A stretch of DNA of 64,000 bases from an uncultured Clostridia bacterium (GTDB lineage Bacteria > Bacillota > Clostridia > Lachnospirales > CAG-274), in assembly GCA_947628755.1 (NCBI GenBank), contig CANRBC010000008.1, positions 40,443 through 104,442 on the forward strand, given 5' to 3'. A program made the translations under genes and the position numbers. Positions 7,920 through 17,063 of this stretch are shown piece after piece. The notes under the pieces are model-generated. The model saw nothing but the letters and a program-made list of their open reading frames with translations. It had not been told where the DNA came from and made no database searches. How positions within the stretch are numbered: the first letter of the stretch is position 1; each line of letters begins with the position of its first letter.

Positions 7920-8129
7920 ATGAAAGCAGCAGCACTGTTTTTAATAGGCTTTTACAGAAAATATATTACACCGCTTACACCTAAGAGTTGTAGATTTGAA
8001 CCGACCTGCTCAGCCTATGCCTATGAGGCTTTTGAGAAGTACGGATTTTGTAGAGGGGCGTATCTGAGTGTAAAGAGAATACTAAAGTGTCACCCGCTGC
8101 ACAAGGGTGGGTACGACCCGGTACCGTAA
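7920..8129 (+). CDS. yidD: Membrane protein insertion efficiency factor YidD
   Basis: YidD is a 69-residue membrane-associated protein thought to assist YidC-dependent insertion. The family pattern is clear: [21 protein letters not shown] near residues 10-30, then [12 protein letters not shown], and the C-terminal [12 protein letters not shown]. All three conserved cysteines or equivalent positions of the PTCSAY block are in place. It lies between rnpA and yidC as usual. Confidence 0.97.
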   Translation: MKAAALFLIGFYRKYITPLTPKSCRFEPTCSAYAYEAFEKYGFCRGAYLSVKRILKCHPLHKGGYDPVP

Positions 8130-8144
8130 AGGAGGATATAAACC

Positions 8145-9182
8145 TTGTTAGTCCCTAATTTGTTAGTTGTTGCCCGTAATGTTATGAAAGACCCGGGCAT
8201 TATAGTAGGACCTATATCCTGGATATTAGGACAGGTCATCAATATATTTTTCACCATAATATACAAGCTGGGCATTCATGCCAACGCTTTGGGTATATCT
8301 ATTATTTTGCTTACTATTTTTACACGACTTCTCATGACGCCTATTGCCTATAAGCAGCAGAAGTCCATGTTCAAGATGCAGGCTCTTGCCCCCGAGCTTA
8401 AAAAGATACAGGAAAAATACAAGGGCTCTCAGACAGACCCCGAAATAGCCAGAAAGCTGCAAATGGAAACCGCCAAGCTCTATCAGGAGAACGACTGCTC
8501 TCCCTTCAGCGGCTGTTTGCCTATGTTTATACAGCTGCCTATTTTCTTCGGTCTGTACCACGTAATGCAGAACCCCTTTAAGTATATCGATATTATCAAT
8601 CAGATTTACACCGCCTTTTCAACAGAGGTGCTTACGGCAGCAGGCACAAGCGAAGCTGTCAGAAGCCTTGTGCTTCACTTTGGCGAGCTTTGTAAGATAC
8701 CAGACGGTACGCAAATCGTTCCTGCCGTATTCAACAGAATAATAAATGTACTTGAGCCTGCGGATATAAAGCAGCTTCTTGCAGCTGTAAATTCACAGCA
8801 GCTCACAGATATATACAATCAGAAGGTGAGCATGGAGTATTTCCTTGGACTTAACCTTACGGAGACCGTAGGTCTTTCCTTAAGCCCAAAGCTGATAATT
8901 CCCATACTCTCCGGCGGTACGACATATCTTTCCTCATGGCTTATTTCAAGAAAAAATCCGACTACAGACCCTGCCATGAAGACGCAGCAGAGAATAATGA
9001 ACATAACTATGCCTCTTATGATGGCTTGGATTACATTATCGCTGCCCGGAGGTATCGGTATATACTGGATAACCTCAAATATTTTCATGGTACTGCAGCA
9101 GGTAATACTGAACAGACATTTTTCAAAATCAGGCGCTCTCGATATAGTTGTGCCTAAGACAAAAAAGGGAGGAAAAAGATAA
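8145..9182 (+). CDS. yidC: Membrane protein insertase YidC
   Basis: YidC inserts and folds inner-membrane proteins, alone or with SecYEG. The product has five predicted membrane segments, the charged KYKGSQTDPEIARKLQMETA cytoplasmic loop and the family motif FIQLPIFFGLYHVM, with a final ISWYW-like region at SLPGGIGIYWITSNIFMVLQ. Start TTG 8145 follows AAAGGAGG by 9 bases, giving 345 residues; an ATG at 8184 has no ribosome binding site. The Gram-positive type lacks a large periplasmic domain, as here, though residues about 155-235 form an unusually long extracellular loop. Confidence 0.95.
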   Translation: MLVPNLLVVARNVMKDPGIIVGPISWILGQVINIFFTIIYKLGIHANALGISIILLTIFTRLLMTPIAYKQQKSMFKMQALAPELKKIQEKYKGSQTDPEIARKLQMETAKLYQENDCSPFSGCLPMFIQLPIFFGLYHVMQNPFKYIDIINQIYTAFSTEVLTAAGTSEAVRSLVLHFGELCKIPDGTQIVPAVFNRIINVLEPADIKQLLAAVNSQQLTDIYNQKVSMEYFLGLNLTETVGLSLSPKLIIPILSGGTTYLSSWLISRKNPTTDPAMKTQQRIMNITMPLMMAWITLSLPGGIGIYWITSNIFMVLQQVILNRHFSKSGALDIVVPKTKKGGKR

Positions 9183-10067
9183 ATGAAGACTTTAGATTTT
9201 ACGGGAAAGAGCATTAACGAGGCTGTGGACAAGGCCCACGAGGAGCTTGGCATTGCCTACGCGGATATAGATTTTGAAGTAATAGAAGAAGCAAGCAAGG
9301 GATTTTTAGGCATAGGCGCTAAGCCTGCCAAAATCAGAGTTACAATAAAGGAGGAGGGCGACGAGGAAAAGCCCGAAGCTCCCGAGCCTAAAAAAGAAGC
9401 TAAAAGACACGAAAAACGCGAAAGACATGAAAGAAAGGAATTCAGAAAGCCGGAGGCAGCTCCCGAAATCACTGAGCCTGAAATAAAGCCCGAAGCAGAG
9501 GAGGCTCATAATACGGAAGCAGTCGTTTCTCCCTCAGAGCAGGAGGACGATTCTCAGAGCGAAAGAGCCAACCTTACCGAAGAGGATAGGTCTGCCATAA
9601 TAGCCTCCGCTGTGGATTTCCTTAATTCCGTATTCGGCAAAATGGGTATGAAGGTAGACCTTCAGGTAACATTTGACGATAACAAGCACCTTTTCATAAA
9701 TATGGAGGGTGAAAATATGGGTACTATAATAGGTAAGAGAGGTCAGACCCTTGACAGCCTCCAGTACCTTACAAACCTTGTTGTAAACAAGGGCGAATAT
9801 CCCTATATGAACGTTACTCTCGATACTGAGGACTACAGAGCCAAGAGAAAGAAAACTCTTGAAAACCTTGCCTTTAATCTTGCAAAAAAGGCTAAGCACA
9901 ACAGAAGAAACGTTACTCTTGAGCCTATGAACCCTTATGAGAGGAGAATAATACACGCCACTCTGCAAAACGACAGATATGTTACTACCTACAGCGAGGG
10001 CGTTGAACCATACAGATATGTTGTAATAGCCTTAAAGAGCAATTACAATAAGAGAAATAACTACTAA
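9183..10067 (+). CDS. jag: RNA-binding protein Jag / KhpB
   Basis: Jag (KhpB) is a cytoplasmic RNA-binding protein linked to cell elongation and sporulation control. The 294 residues show a Jag_N domain (1-55, ending KGFLGIGAKPAKI), a highly charged Glu/Lys/Arg linker (about 58-125), a KH domain with the GXXG-type loop IIGKRGQTLDSLQYL and a C-terminal R3H domain (NPYERRIIHATLQND). The ATG directly follows the yidC stop and has GGAGG upstream. The linker is longer than in Bacillus. Confidence 0.95.
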   Translation: MKTLDFTGKSINEAVDKAHEELGIAYADIDFEVIEEASKGFLGIGAKPAKIRVTIKEEGDEEKPEAPEPKKEAKRHEKRERHERKEFRKPEAAPEITEPEIKPEAEEAHNTEAVVSPSEQEDDSQSERANLTEEDRSAIIASAVDFLNSVFGKMGMKVDLQVTFDDNKHLFINMEGENMGTIIGKRGQTLDSLQYLTNLVVNKGEYPYMNVTLDTEDYRAKRKKTLENLAFNLAKKAKHNRRNVTLEPMNPYERRIIHATLQNDRYVTTYSEGVEPYRYVVIALKSNYNKRNNY

Positions 10068-10072
10068 AACAC

Positions 10073-10102
10073 AAGGCATGGGCGAAAAGCCTGTGCCTTT
10101 TT
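10073..10102 (+). terminator. Terminator or attenuator after jag
   Basis: AAGGCA...GGC and GCC...TGCCTT form a hairpin around a GAAAA loop, followed by TTTTT. It separates the rpmH-jag transcript from mnmE. Confidence 0.75.
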
Positions 10103-10132
10103 AAAAGGTAAAAGGAAAAAGGGGGCGTATTT

Positions 10133-11500
10133 ATGCTTAAGGTAAATTTATCCGATACCATAGCCGCAATATCAACTGCCGCAGGCAGCGGCGGTATAGG
10201 TATAGTGCGCATAAGCGGCAATGAAGCCATATATATAGCTGACAGCATATTCATATCCCCCAAGGGCAAGAAACTGGCGGAGCAGAAAAGCCATACCATA
10301 CACTACGGCAGTATATACGACGAGGGCAATATAATAGACGAGGTGCTTGTAAGCCTAATGAAAGCGCCGAACACATATACCCGCGAGGACGTAGTCGAGA
10401 TAAACACCCACGGCGGTTACAGAGCCGTGACTGCCGTATTAAAAGCGGTTATCAGAAAAGGCGCAAGACTTGCCGAGCCTGGCGAGTTTACAAAAAGAGC
10501 CTTTTTAAACGGCAGAATAGACCTTACACAAGCGGAAGCCGTATCGGATATTATAAATGCAAAGACGGACAAAAGCAGAGAACTGGCAGTAGCCAGACTT
10601 AAGGGCAGGCTTTCTGCAGAAATAAAGGAAATACGGGAAAGTATTCTGACAATGCTTGCCCATATAGAGGCGGCAATAGCCTATCCGGAGCATGACGACG
10701 AAACCATGACCTATTCTATGATAGAAAAGGGAACGAGGGAGGCTCTGGCAAGGGTAGACAGGCTTATAGCCACAGCAGACACAGGCAAAATATATAACGA
10801 CGGCATAAAGACTGTCATACTGGGCAAGCCCAATGTAGGCAAGTCCTCTCTGCTGAATACGCTTCTTGAGGAGGACAGAGTCATAGTCACCGATATTCCC
10901 GGCACTACAAGGGATGTGGTATCCGAGTATATAAACGTAGGCGGTATACCTCTCAATATAATAGATACGGCAGGCATAAGGGCTACTGACGATATTATAG
11001 AGAAAATAGGTGTTGACAAATCCCGCAGACTGGCGGAGGAGGCAGACCTTATACTGCTTATGTTTGACGGCAGCAGGGAATTAAGCGACGAGGACAGAGA
11101 GCTTATAGCCCTTACAAGGGATAAAAAGACAATAGCCCTTATAAATAAGCTGGATTTGGAGCGAAGGCTGGATATAAAGGATATAGACGCTATAAATATA
11201 TCGATAAAGAACAATACAGGCATAACGGAAATTTATGACAGAATAAAGGAAATGTTTGCACTTGGAGATATTGAAAGCAGCAACGAGGCGCTTATTTCAG
11301 GCGAAAGAAATAAGGCAAGCCTTTTAAGGGCAAAGCAATACCTTGAAAACGTAATTGAAACCGTTGAAAATACCATGCCCGAGGACTTTGTTTCAATGGA
11401 TCTTACAGCCGCTTATGAGGCTTTGGGCGAAATAACCGGCGAGACCCTTGAGGAGGATATTATAGACAAGATTTTCAGCGAATTTTGTCTTGGAAAATAA
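10133..11500 (+). CDS. mnmE: tRNA modification GTPase MnmE
   Basis: MnmE works with MnmG to place the carboxymethylaminomethyl group on U34 of certain tRNAs. The 455 residues include the N-terminal folate-binding domain (DTIAAISTAAGSGGIGIVRI), helical domain, inserted G domain with GKPNVGKSSLLN (about 231-242), the DTAG motif and NKLD, and the obligatory C-terminal cysteine motif CLGK. An AAAGGGGG site precedes the ATG. It is normally followed directly by mnmG; here two foreign-looking genes lie between them. Confidence 0.98.
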   Translation: MLKVNLSDTIAAISTAAGSGGIGIVRISGNEAIYIADSIFISPKGKKLAEQKSHTIHYGSIYDEGNIIDEVLVSLMKAPNTYTREDVVEINTHGGYRAVTAVLKAVIRKGARLAEPGEFTKRAFLNGRIDLTQAEAVSDIINAKTDKSRELAVARLKGRLSAEIKEIRESILTMLAHIEAAIAYPEHDDETMTYSMIEKGTREALARVDRLIATADTGKIYNDGIKTVILGKPNVGKSSLLNTLLEEDRVIVTDIPGTTRDVVSEYINVGGIPLNIIDTAGIRATDDIIEKIGVDKSRRLAEEADLILLMFDGSRELSDEDRELIALTRDKKTIALINKLDLERRLDIKDIDAINISIKNNTGITEIYDRIKEMFALGDIESSNEALISGERNKASLLRAKQYLENVIETVENTMPEDFVSMDLTAAYEALGEITGETLEEDIIDKIFSEFCLGK

Positions 11501-11502
11501 TA

Positions 11503-11580
11503 TATAGGCATTTAAGCCTATATTCTAAAAAAATAGTCATAAACGCCTATATTTTATAATTATAGGCGTTATCGCCTATA
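11503..11580 (+). promoter_or_regulatory. Cluster of TATAGGC palindromes (putative operators)
   Basis: Five copies of the half-site TATAGGC(G) or its complement occur in 78 bp. They form TATAGGC/GCCTATA (11503-11522), CGCCTATA...TATAGGCG (11544-11568) and TATAGGCG-TTAT-CGCCTATA (11561-11580). The last palindrome ends 6 bp before a perfect -35 box, a typical place for a repressor or activator site. The binder is probably the HTH protein encoded next; this is inference. Confidence 0.75.
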
Positions 11581-11586
11581 ATTATA

Positions 11587-11615
11587 TTGACAGATATATT
11601 AAAGTGCTGTATAAT
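11587..11615 (+). promoter_or_regulatory. Perfect consensus promoter of the SatD-like cassette
   Basis: TTGACA at 11587-11592 and TATAAT at 11610-11615 are separated by 17 bases, an exact sigma-A consensus. Such a strong promoter next to repeated palindromes suggests tight control. Confidence 0.9.
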
Positions 11616-11637
11616 TACTGCGAAGAAGGTGAGCAAT

Positions 11638-12303
11638 ATGTATTTTAATAATGATAAAAAGCAGTATATTGCTATAATAGGCGATATTGTTGACTCTAAA
11701 AAAATACAGGACAGGGACAAAGCGCAAAGCAGGCTTAAGGATACATTGTCAGCTGTGAATAAGTGGTATAGCAACAGCATTGCTTCTGATTTTATAATAA
11801 CCCTTGGAGATGAATTTCAAGGATTATTGAAAAGCGGTGAAGAAGCCATAAGGATAATAGAGGAAATAGAGTATAAGATGTATCCCGTAAAAATAAGATT
11901 CGGAATAGGAATAGGGGAAATAACTACGGAAATAGACCCTAAAATGTCCTTAGGCGCAGATGGACCGGCATATTACAATGCAAGACAGATGATAGAAGAG
12001 CTAAAAGCTATAAAAAATAAGACAGGAGAATATAACATTAAATTAAAGTCGGGAAATGACTGCGATATTTTGATAAATGTTATATTTTCTCTTTTGTATG
12101 TATTGAAAAGCCATTGGACAGATAGGCAAAGAGAAGTGGTGCACGCATCATATTACTATACGGTAAGACAGAGCAGGATAGCGGAAATGTTCAAAATGAC
12201 ACAGCCTACCATACAGCAAATACTTAAAAGAGCAAATTATGTCAAATACGGAAATGCTATGGAAACTCTGGAAAAAATACTTTCTGAAATAGGGGAGAAT
12301 TAA
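11638..12303 (+). CDS. SatD-like protein: cyclase-like domain plus HTH
   Basis: The 221-residue product looks like the SatD family (function unknown). Its N-terminal domain carries a series resembling class III nucleotidyl cyclase and GGDEF folds: IIGDIVDSKK (about residues 13-22), TLGDEFQGLL (55-64), IRFGIGIGEI (86-95) and YYNARQM (112-118). Residues 161-221 look like a sigma-region-4-type HTH (TDRQREVV to TQPTIQQILKRA). The ATG at 11638 follows GAAGGTGAG; an earlier in-frame TTG at 11587 sits on the -35 box and is rejected. The gene has its own promoter and operators and is followed 3 bp later by a DUF3307 membrane protein. A DNA-binding regulator sensing or making a nucleotide is my inference; catalytic activity is unproven. 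Confidence 0.8.
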   Translation: MYFNNDKKQYIAIIGDIVDSKKIQDRDKAQSRLKDTLSAVNKWYSNSIASDFIITLGDEFQGLLKSGEEAIRIIEEIEYKMYPVKIRFGIGIGEITTEIDPKMSLGADGPAYYNARQMIEELKAIKNKTGEYNIKLKSGNDCDILINVIFSLLYVLKSHWTDRQREVVHASYYYTVRQSRIAEMFKMTQPTIQQILKRANYVKYGNAMETLEKILSEIGEN

Positions 12304-12306
12304 CCT

Positions 12307-13014
12307 ATGTTTAAAATCAATTTTATGATATTATTTTTTGTCCATATATTATGTGATTTTTATTTCCAGACAGACAAAATGGCAGAAAGGAAAAACGAGG
12401 ATATTAAAATTTTGCTTCTGCATTGTATAATTTATGCCGTTATTTCATTTACAGCTATAATGCTGCTGTTAAAAAATTCTTTGGCAGCAGCTATACTTGT
12501 AAGCGCAGGTCATTTTGTTGTAGATATTCTTAAATTTATGCTTATTAAGAATAATATAAGAATAAAGAAAAAGACCGTGTATATAACAGACCAGCTTATA
12601 CATATTGCCTTTTTAATGGCGGGAGCATATATTCTCCGCCACGAAGAGTCTGTAATAAACAGTATAAATATAGGGGTTGAGTCATCATTTGTTGTTGGAA
12701 TACCGTTGCTTGCCGTTCTTATGCATAAGCCTGCCAACATTACAATAAAAAGGCTCATAGAAGAATACAAACCGATTAGAAATACTGTTGAAAGTAACAA
12801 CAGCACAGGTGCATTTATAGGAACTGTAGAAAGGTATATAATACTTATACTGCTGTATTTAAATCAGTATTCTGTCATAGGTCTTGTACTTACGGCAAAG
12901 TCAATAGCAAGGTATCATGAAATGGAGGACAGAGAGTTTGCCGAGTATTATCTTATAGGCACTCTTCTCAGTATGCTTATAGTAATAGTATCATATCTGA
13001 TTATACTGAAATAA
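12307..13014 (+). CDS. DUF3307 family membrane protein
   Basis: This 235-residue membrane protein has about six hydrophobic segments. Polar residues sit inside or at the ends of these: H13 and D17 in FVHILCDFYFQTDKMAER, H39, H69 and D73 in SAGHFVVDILK, and D94 and H98 in ITDQLIHIAF. The C-terminal block TAKSIARYHEMEDREFAEYYL is the most conserved part of the family. The role is unknown. It is 3 bp downstream of the SatD-like regulator, so the two are surely co-transcribed, and it probably shares its signal or target. Confidence 0.85.
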   Translation: MFKINFMILFFVHILCDFYFQTDKMAERKNEDIKILLLHCIIYAVISFTAIMLLLKNSLAAAILVSAGHFVVDILKFMLIKNNIRIKKKTVYITDQLIHIAFLMAGAYILRHEESVINSINIGVESSFVVGIPLLAVLMHKPANITIKRLIEEYKPIRNTVESNNSTGAFIGTVERYIILILLYLNQYSVIGLVLTAKSIARYHEMEDREFAEYYLIGTLLSMLIVIVSYLIILK

Positions 13015-13057
13015 TGCGGTTTTCAGAGATTTCTCATAAAAAACGTGAGGTGAAAGT

Positions 13058-14941
13058 ATGGAAAAGCTGTATACTGCCGACGAAGTGGATATATGTGTAA
13101 TAGGCGCAGGGCACGCAGGCTGCGAGGCGGCTCTGGCTGCGGCAAGAATGGGTCTTAGCACCATACTTTTTGCCATAAATCTGGACAGTATAGCCATGAT
13201 GCCCTGTAATCCCAATGTAGGAGGAAGCTCAAAGGGACATCTTGTAAAGGAAATAGACGCTCTTGGCGGCGAAATGGGCAAAAATATAGACAAGACATAT
13301 ATACAGACAAGAATGCTTAACACGGGCAAGGGACCTGCCGTGTATTCTCTCAGAGCCCAGGCGGACAAGGCAAAGTACCACACAGAGATGAAGAAAACTC
13401 TTGAAAATACGGAAAATCTTCTTGTGCGCCAGGGTGAGATAACGGATATAGTTACGGAAAACGGCGAAATAAGGGGAGTTGTTTCCGAAAGCGGCGCTTT
13501 GTACAAATGCAAGGCTGCCGTTATATGCACAGGCACATATCTTAAGGCAAGGTGTCTGTACGGCGATACCATTATAGAAAGCGGACCTAACGGCTTAAGG
13601 CGAGCCAACGGCTTAAGCGACTGCCTTAAAAAGCTGGGTATACGGCTTTTCCGCTATAAGACAGGCACTCCTGCCAGAGTTGACAGGAGGAGTATAGATT
13701 TTTCAAAGATGAAGGAGCAGCCCGGAGACAAAAATATTGTGCCCTTTTCATTTGAAAACAGACCCGAGGACATAGAAAGAGAGCAGATAAGCTGCTATCT
13801 CACCTATACCAACGAAAAGACCCATGATATTATAAGGGCGAATCTTGATCGTTCTCCCCTTTATTCGGGAGTTATAGAGGGCACAGGTCCGAGATATTGT
13901 CCCTCTATAGAGGACAAGGTAGTGCGTTTTGCAGACAAGACCCGACATCAAATATTTATAGAGCCTGAGGGCGAGGATACCAACGAAATGTATGTACAGG
14001 GCATGAGCTCATCTCTTCCCGAGGACGTGCAGATAGCCATGTATAGGACGCTGCCGGGGCTTGAAAACGTGCGCTTTACCCGTACCGCTTATGCCATAGA
14101 GTACGACTGTATAGACGCCAATCAGCTTAAGCTGACACTTGAATTCAAGAGTATAAAGGGTCTTTTCAGTGCAGGTCAGTTCAATGGTACAAGCGGCTAT
14201 GAGGAGGCTGCGGCGCAGGGTATAATAGCAGGCATAAATGCAGCCGCCTTCTGCAAGGGAATCGAACAGCTTGTGCTTGACCGCTCACAGGCGTATATAG
14301 GCGTTCTTATAGACGATATTGTTACAAAGGAAAGCAGAGAGCCTTACAGAATGATGACCTCCAGAGCAGAGTATCGTCTGCTTCTGAGACAGGACAATGC
14401 GGATTTAAGGCTTACGGAAATAGGCTATAAATACGGTCTTATTTCACAGGAGAGGTACGACAGATTCCTTGCTAAGAAAGAGGCTATTGAAAAGGAAATA
14501 AAGAGAATAGGCAAAATCAATTTCGGACCGTCGGAGCAGCTCAATTCGGTGCTTGAAGGCTTTGGCACAGCTCCCGTATCAACAGGAATCAATATGACGG
14601 ATATTATAAAGCGTCCCGAAATGGACTATGACAAGCTGGCAATTCTCGATACAGACAGACCGCAGCTTGACTACGATATAAGAGAACAGGTGAATATACA
14701 GATAAAGTACGAGGGATATATTTCAAGACAGATGAAGCAGGTGCAGCAGTTCAAGAAGCTGGAGGGACGCAGGATACCCGATGATATTGACTACGACAAT
14801 GTAAAGGGTCTTCGTCTTGAAGCTACGCAGAAGTTTAAGGCAGTGCGCCCCGTCAATATAGGACAGGCAAGCAGAATAAGCGGCGTTTCTCCTGCCGATG
14901 TAAATATGCTTCTGGTATATCTTAACAGCTTAGCGTTATAA
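13058..14941 (+). CDS. mnmG: tRNA uridine-5-carboxymethylaminomethyl modification enzyme MnmG
   Basis: MnmG (GidA) is the FAD partner of MnmE in tRNA U34 modification. The 627-residue length is typical. The FAD-binding [19 protein letters not shown] motif is at about residues 11-29, followed by [20 protein letters not shown], and the family block [11 protein letters not shown] appears as [20 protein letters not shown]. The C-terminal helical MnmE-binding region ends in [23 protein letters not shown] site precedes the ATG. Confidence 0.98.
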   Translation: MEKLYTADEVDICVIGAGHAGCEAALAAARMGLSTILFAINLDSIAMMPCNPNVGGSSKGHLVKEIDALGGEMGKNIDKTYIQTRMLNTGKGPAVYSLRAQADKAKYHTEMKKTLENTENLLVRQGEITDIVTENGEIRGVVSESGALYKCKAAVICTGTYLKARCLYGDTIIESGPNGLRRANGLSDCLKKLGIRLFRYKTGTPARVDRRSIDFSKMKEQPGDKNIVPFSFENRPEDIEREQISCYLTYTNEKTHDIIRANLDRSPLYSGVIEGTGPRYCPSIEDKVVRFADKTRHQIFIEPEGEDTNEMYVQGMSSSLPEDVQIAMYRTLPGLENVRFTRTAYAIEYDCIDANQLKLTLEFKSIKGLFSAGQFNGTSGYEEAAAQGIIAGINAAAFCKGIEQLVLDRSQAYIGVLIDDIVTKESREPYRMMTSRAEYRLLLRQDNADLRLTEIGYKYGLISQERYDRFLAKKEAIEKEIKRIGKINFGPSEQLNSVLEGFGTAPVSTGINMTDIIKRPEMDYDKLAILDTDRPQLDYDIREQVNIQIKYEGYISRQMKQVQQFKKLEGRRIPDDIDYDNVKGLRLEATQKFKAVRPVNIGQASRISGVSPADVNMLLVYLNSLAL

Positions 14942-14950
14942 TTTAGAACC

Positions 14951-15982
14951 ATGAAATACGAAAACATCAGCTTTTTAGACAAAAATTACAAATTTGTAAA
15001 GGGCGATATAGTTACGGAAAACGGTATTATTACCGATATTTGCCAAAAGGACAGCGCCGATAAGGGCATAGGCATATTGCCGCCCTTTGTGGATATACAC
15101 ATACACGGCGGCTTCGGTGTGGATATAATGTATGCCGAGGCGGAGGAAATAGCCTATCTCAGCAGAAGGCTTTATGAAAATAATGTAGGCGCGTATATGC
15201 CCACTACTGTGGCAAAGGACTATGACAGCATACTTAAAGCCGCTGCAAATGTGAGAAAAGCCGCAGAAACAGGCGAGGGCGCAGAAATAGCGGGCATACA
15301 CATAGAAGGACCTTTTATATCCAAAAAATACAAGGGCATAATGGAGGAAAGGCATATCGTTCCCTGCGATACGAAGCTATTCGACAGTCTCAGAGAGATT
15401 ATGGGCGAGCTTAAAATACGCTTTACCGTCGCTCCCGAGGCTGAAAATGCCCAAGCCTTCTGTAAATATGTAACGGAAAATGGCGGCTTTATTTCTCTGG
15501 GACACAGCGGAGCAAGCGCCGACCAATGCCAAGGGCTCAGCGCAGGCTCTTATACCCATATTTTCAACGGAATGGCAGGTCTTCACCACAGAGAGAACAA
15601 TATACTTGTATCTGCCCTTACGGACTCTCTTTACACAGAGCTTATATGCGATTTTATACACGTTTCACCGAAGTGCGCGGAAATACTCTGTCGGCTCAAG
15701 GGCGACAAAATAATACTTATAACCGACGCTCTTAAGGCTATGGGACAGGGAAATATTACATTTGAATTCTGCCAAAAGCAGATAACCGTAGGCAAACAGG
15801 GAGCAAGGGATAAAGACGGCAGACTGGCGGGAAGCGTGCTCACTATGAAGGACGGCTTTGAAAACCTCCTGAAAATATCCGATATTAAAACCGCAGTAAA
15901 GGCAGCCTGCGAAAATCCTGCAGCGCTTCTGGGACTTAAGGAATACGGCTATATAGACATAGGAAAGAAAGTGATATTGTGA
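14951..15982 (+). CDS. nagA: N-acetylglucosamine-6-phosphate deacetylase
   Basis: NagA removes acetate from GlcNAc-6-phosphate, feeding amino-sugar recycling. The amidohydrolase fold is shown by PPFVDIHIHGGFG (metal HxH), GIHIEGPFIS (catalytic-site Glu), LGHSGA and THIFNGMAGLHHRE (metal His) and the catalytic Asp in LITDALKAMG. At 343 residues it is somewhat shorter than most NagA proteins (about 380). There is no clear ribosome binding site 9 bp after the mnmG stop, so coupling is likely. The next gene overlaps by 4 bp. Confidence 0.93.
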   Translation: MKYENISFLDKNYKFVKGDIVTENGIITDICQKDSADKGIGILPPFVDIHIHGGFGVDIMYAEAEEIAYLSRRLYENNVGAYMPTTVAKDYDSILKAAANVRKAAETGEGAEIAGIHIEGPFISKKYKGIMEERHIVPCDTKLFDSLREIMGELKIRFTVAPEAENAQAFCKYVTENGGFISLGHSGASADQCQGLSAGSYTHIFNGMAGLHHRENNILVSALTDSLYTELICDFIHVSPKCAEILCRLKGDKIILITDALKAMGQGNITFEFCQKQITVGKQGARDKDGRLAGSVLTMKDGFENLLKISDIKTAVKAACENPAALLGLKEYGYIDIGKKVIL

Positions 15983-16953
15983 AAATAGGCAAGCTGCCCA
16001 ATTCTCTTCTGAACAAAATAATAATAGAGCCTGTAAACAGCCATTCTCCCCAAAGGGAGGAGGTGCTTTTGCGCCCATCCATAGGCGAGGACTGTTCTGC
16101 TCTTAATTTCGGCGAGTATAACTGTATTATGTCCACAGACCCTATTACGGGAGCTGTAAAGGATATAGGCAGACTTGCTGTGCATATTAATATAAACGAT
16201 ATTGCTTCAAGCGGCGGAGAGCCTATCGGCATTATGCTTACGGCACTTTTGCCTCCCGATATAAGTGAAAGCGAAATATCTGAAATAATAAGGGACATTT
16301 ATACCGAGGCAAATAAGCTGAACGTAGCTGTACTGGGCGGACATACGGAGATAACCGACGCTGTGACAAAGCCCGTTATAAGCTGTACTGCCGTAGGCAA
16401 GTGCAAAAGACTTATTTCCACAGGAGGCTCAAGGGTCGGTGATTACGTTATTATGACAAAAACGGCAGGTCTTGAGGGTACTGCCATATTTGCAAAGGAC
16501 AAGCTCTCTCTTCTGAAGGGTAAGGTAAGTAATGATGTAATAAGAAATGCAGAGAGCTTTTCAAACAACCTTTCCGTGCTTAAAGAGGGACTTATAGGCG
16601 CAGGGTATAATGCCCATGCCATGCACGATGTAACTGAGGGCGGCATACTGGGCGCCTGCTGGGAACTGGCGGAAAGCTCCGGACTTGGCATAGAAATATA
16701 TGAGGACAGTATACCCGTCGCTTACGAAACGCAGGAAATATGCAGGGTGCTTGGCGTTGACCCTCTCCGCCTTATTTCAAGCGGCTCTATGCTCATAGTA
16801 TGCGAAAGCACCGATATACTTAAGGCTCTTGAAAATGAAAGCATAAAGTCGGAGGTAATCGGCAGAATAACCTCAAAGGACAGATATATAATCAAAAACG
16901 GCAAAAAAATGCCCTTGACCGAGCCTGACAGCGACCAGCTTTACAAGGTTTAA
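15979..16953 (+). CDS. AIR synthase-related (PurM/HypE-like) protein
   Basis: This 324-residue protein has the PurM/HypE/SelD-type ATP-binding fold: SIGEDCSALNFG near residue 32, then STDPITGAVKDIGRLAVHIN, NDIASSGGEPIGIMLTALLPP and GGHTEITDAV, with the C-terminal PurM_C half (HDVTEGGILGACWELAE). HypE itself has a C-terminal cysteine used in CN formation; none is seen here and no hyp genes are near, so it is not HypE. It begins with GTG, overlapping the nagA stop by 4 bp, so a link to amino-sugar metabolism is possible but unproven. Confidence 0.85.
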   Translation: MKIGKLPNSLLNKIIIEPVNSHSPQREEVLLRPSIGEDCSALNFGEYNCIMSTDPITGAVKDIGRLAVHININDIASSGGEPIGIMLTALLPPDISESEISEIIRDIYTEANKLNVAVLGGHTEITDAVTKPVISCTAVGKCKRLISTGGSRVGDYVIMTKTAGLEGTAIFAKDKLSLLKGKVSNDVIRNAESFSNNLSVLKEGLIGAGYNAHAMHDVTEGGILGACWELAESSGLGIEIYEDSIPVAYETQEICRVLGVDPLRLISSGSMLIVCESTDILKALENESIKSEVIGRITSKDRYIIKNGKKMPLTEPDSDQLYKV

Positions 16954-16984
16954 AGCGGCAAGCTCCCGTTTATAATATAAACAG

Positions 16985-17013
16985 TTGAAGTAAATCGAAA
17001 AATATAGTATAAT
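16985..17013 (+). promoter_or_regulatory. Promoter of asnB
   Basis: TTGAAG (16985-16990) and a perfect TATAAT (17008-17013) are 17 bases apart, giving a leader of about 45 nt. Confidence 0.7.
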
Positions 17014-17063
17014 AGTATAGATGATTGGAAATAACAAACCTTTTTAAAAGGAGAATGAAATAT

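Noticed and set aside
11587..11637. TTG at 11587 as start of the SatD-like protein
   Set aside because: It coincides with the perfect -35 box, and the ATG at 11638 has a ribosome binding site and matches the domain start.
15979..16953. HypE (hydrogenase maturation) for the PurM-like protein
   Set aside because: The C-terminal cysteine needed by HypE is absent and there are no hyp genes nearby.
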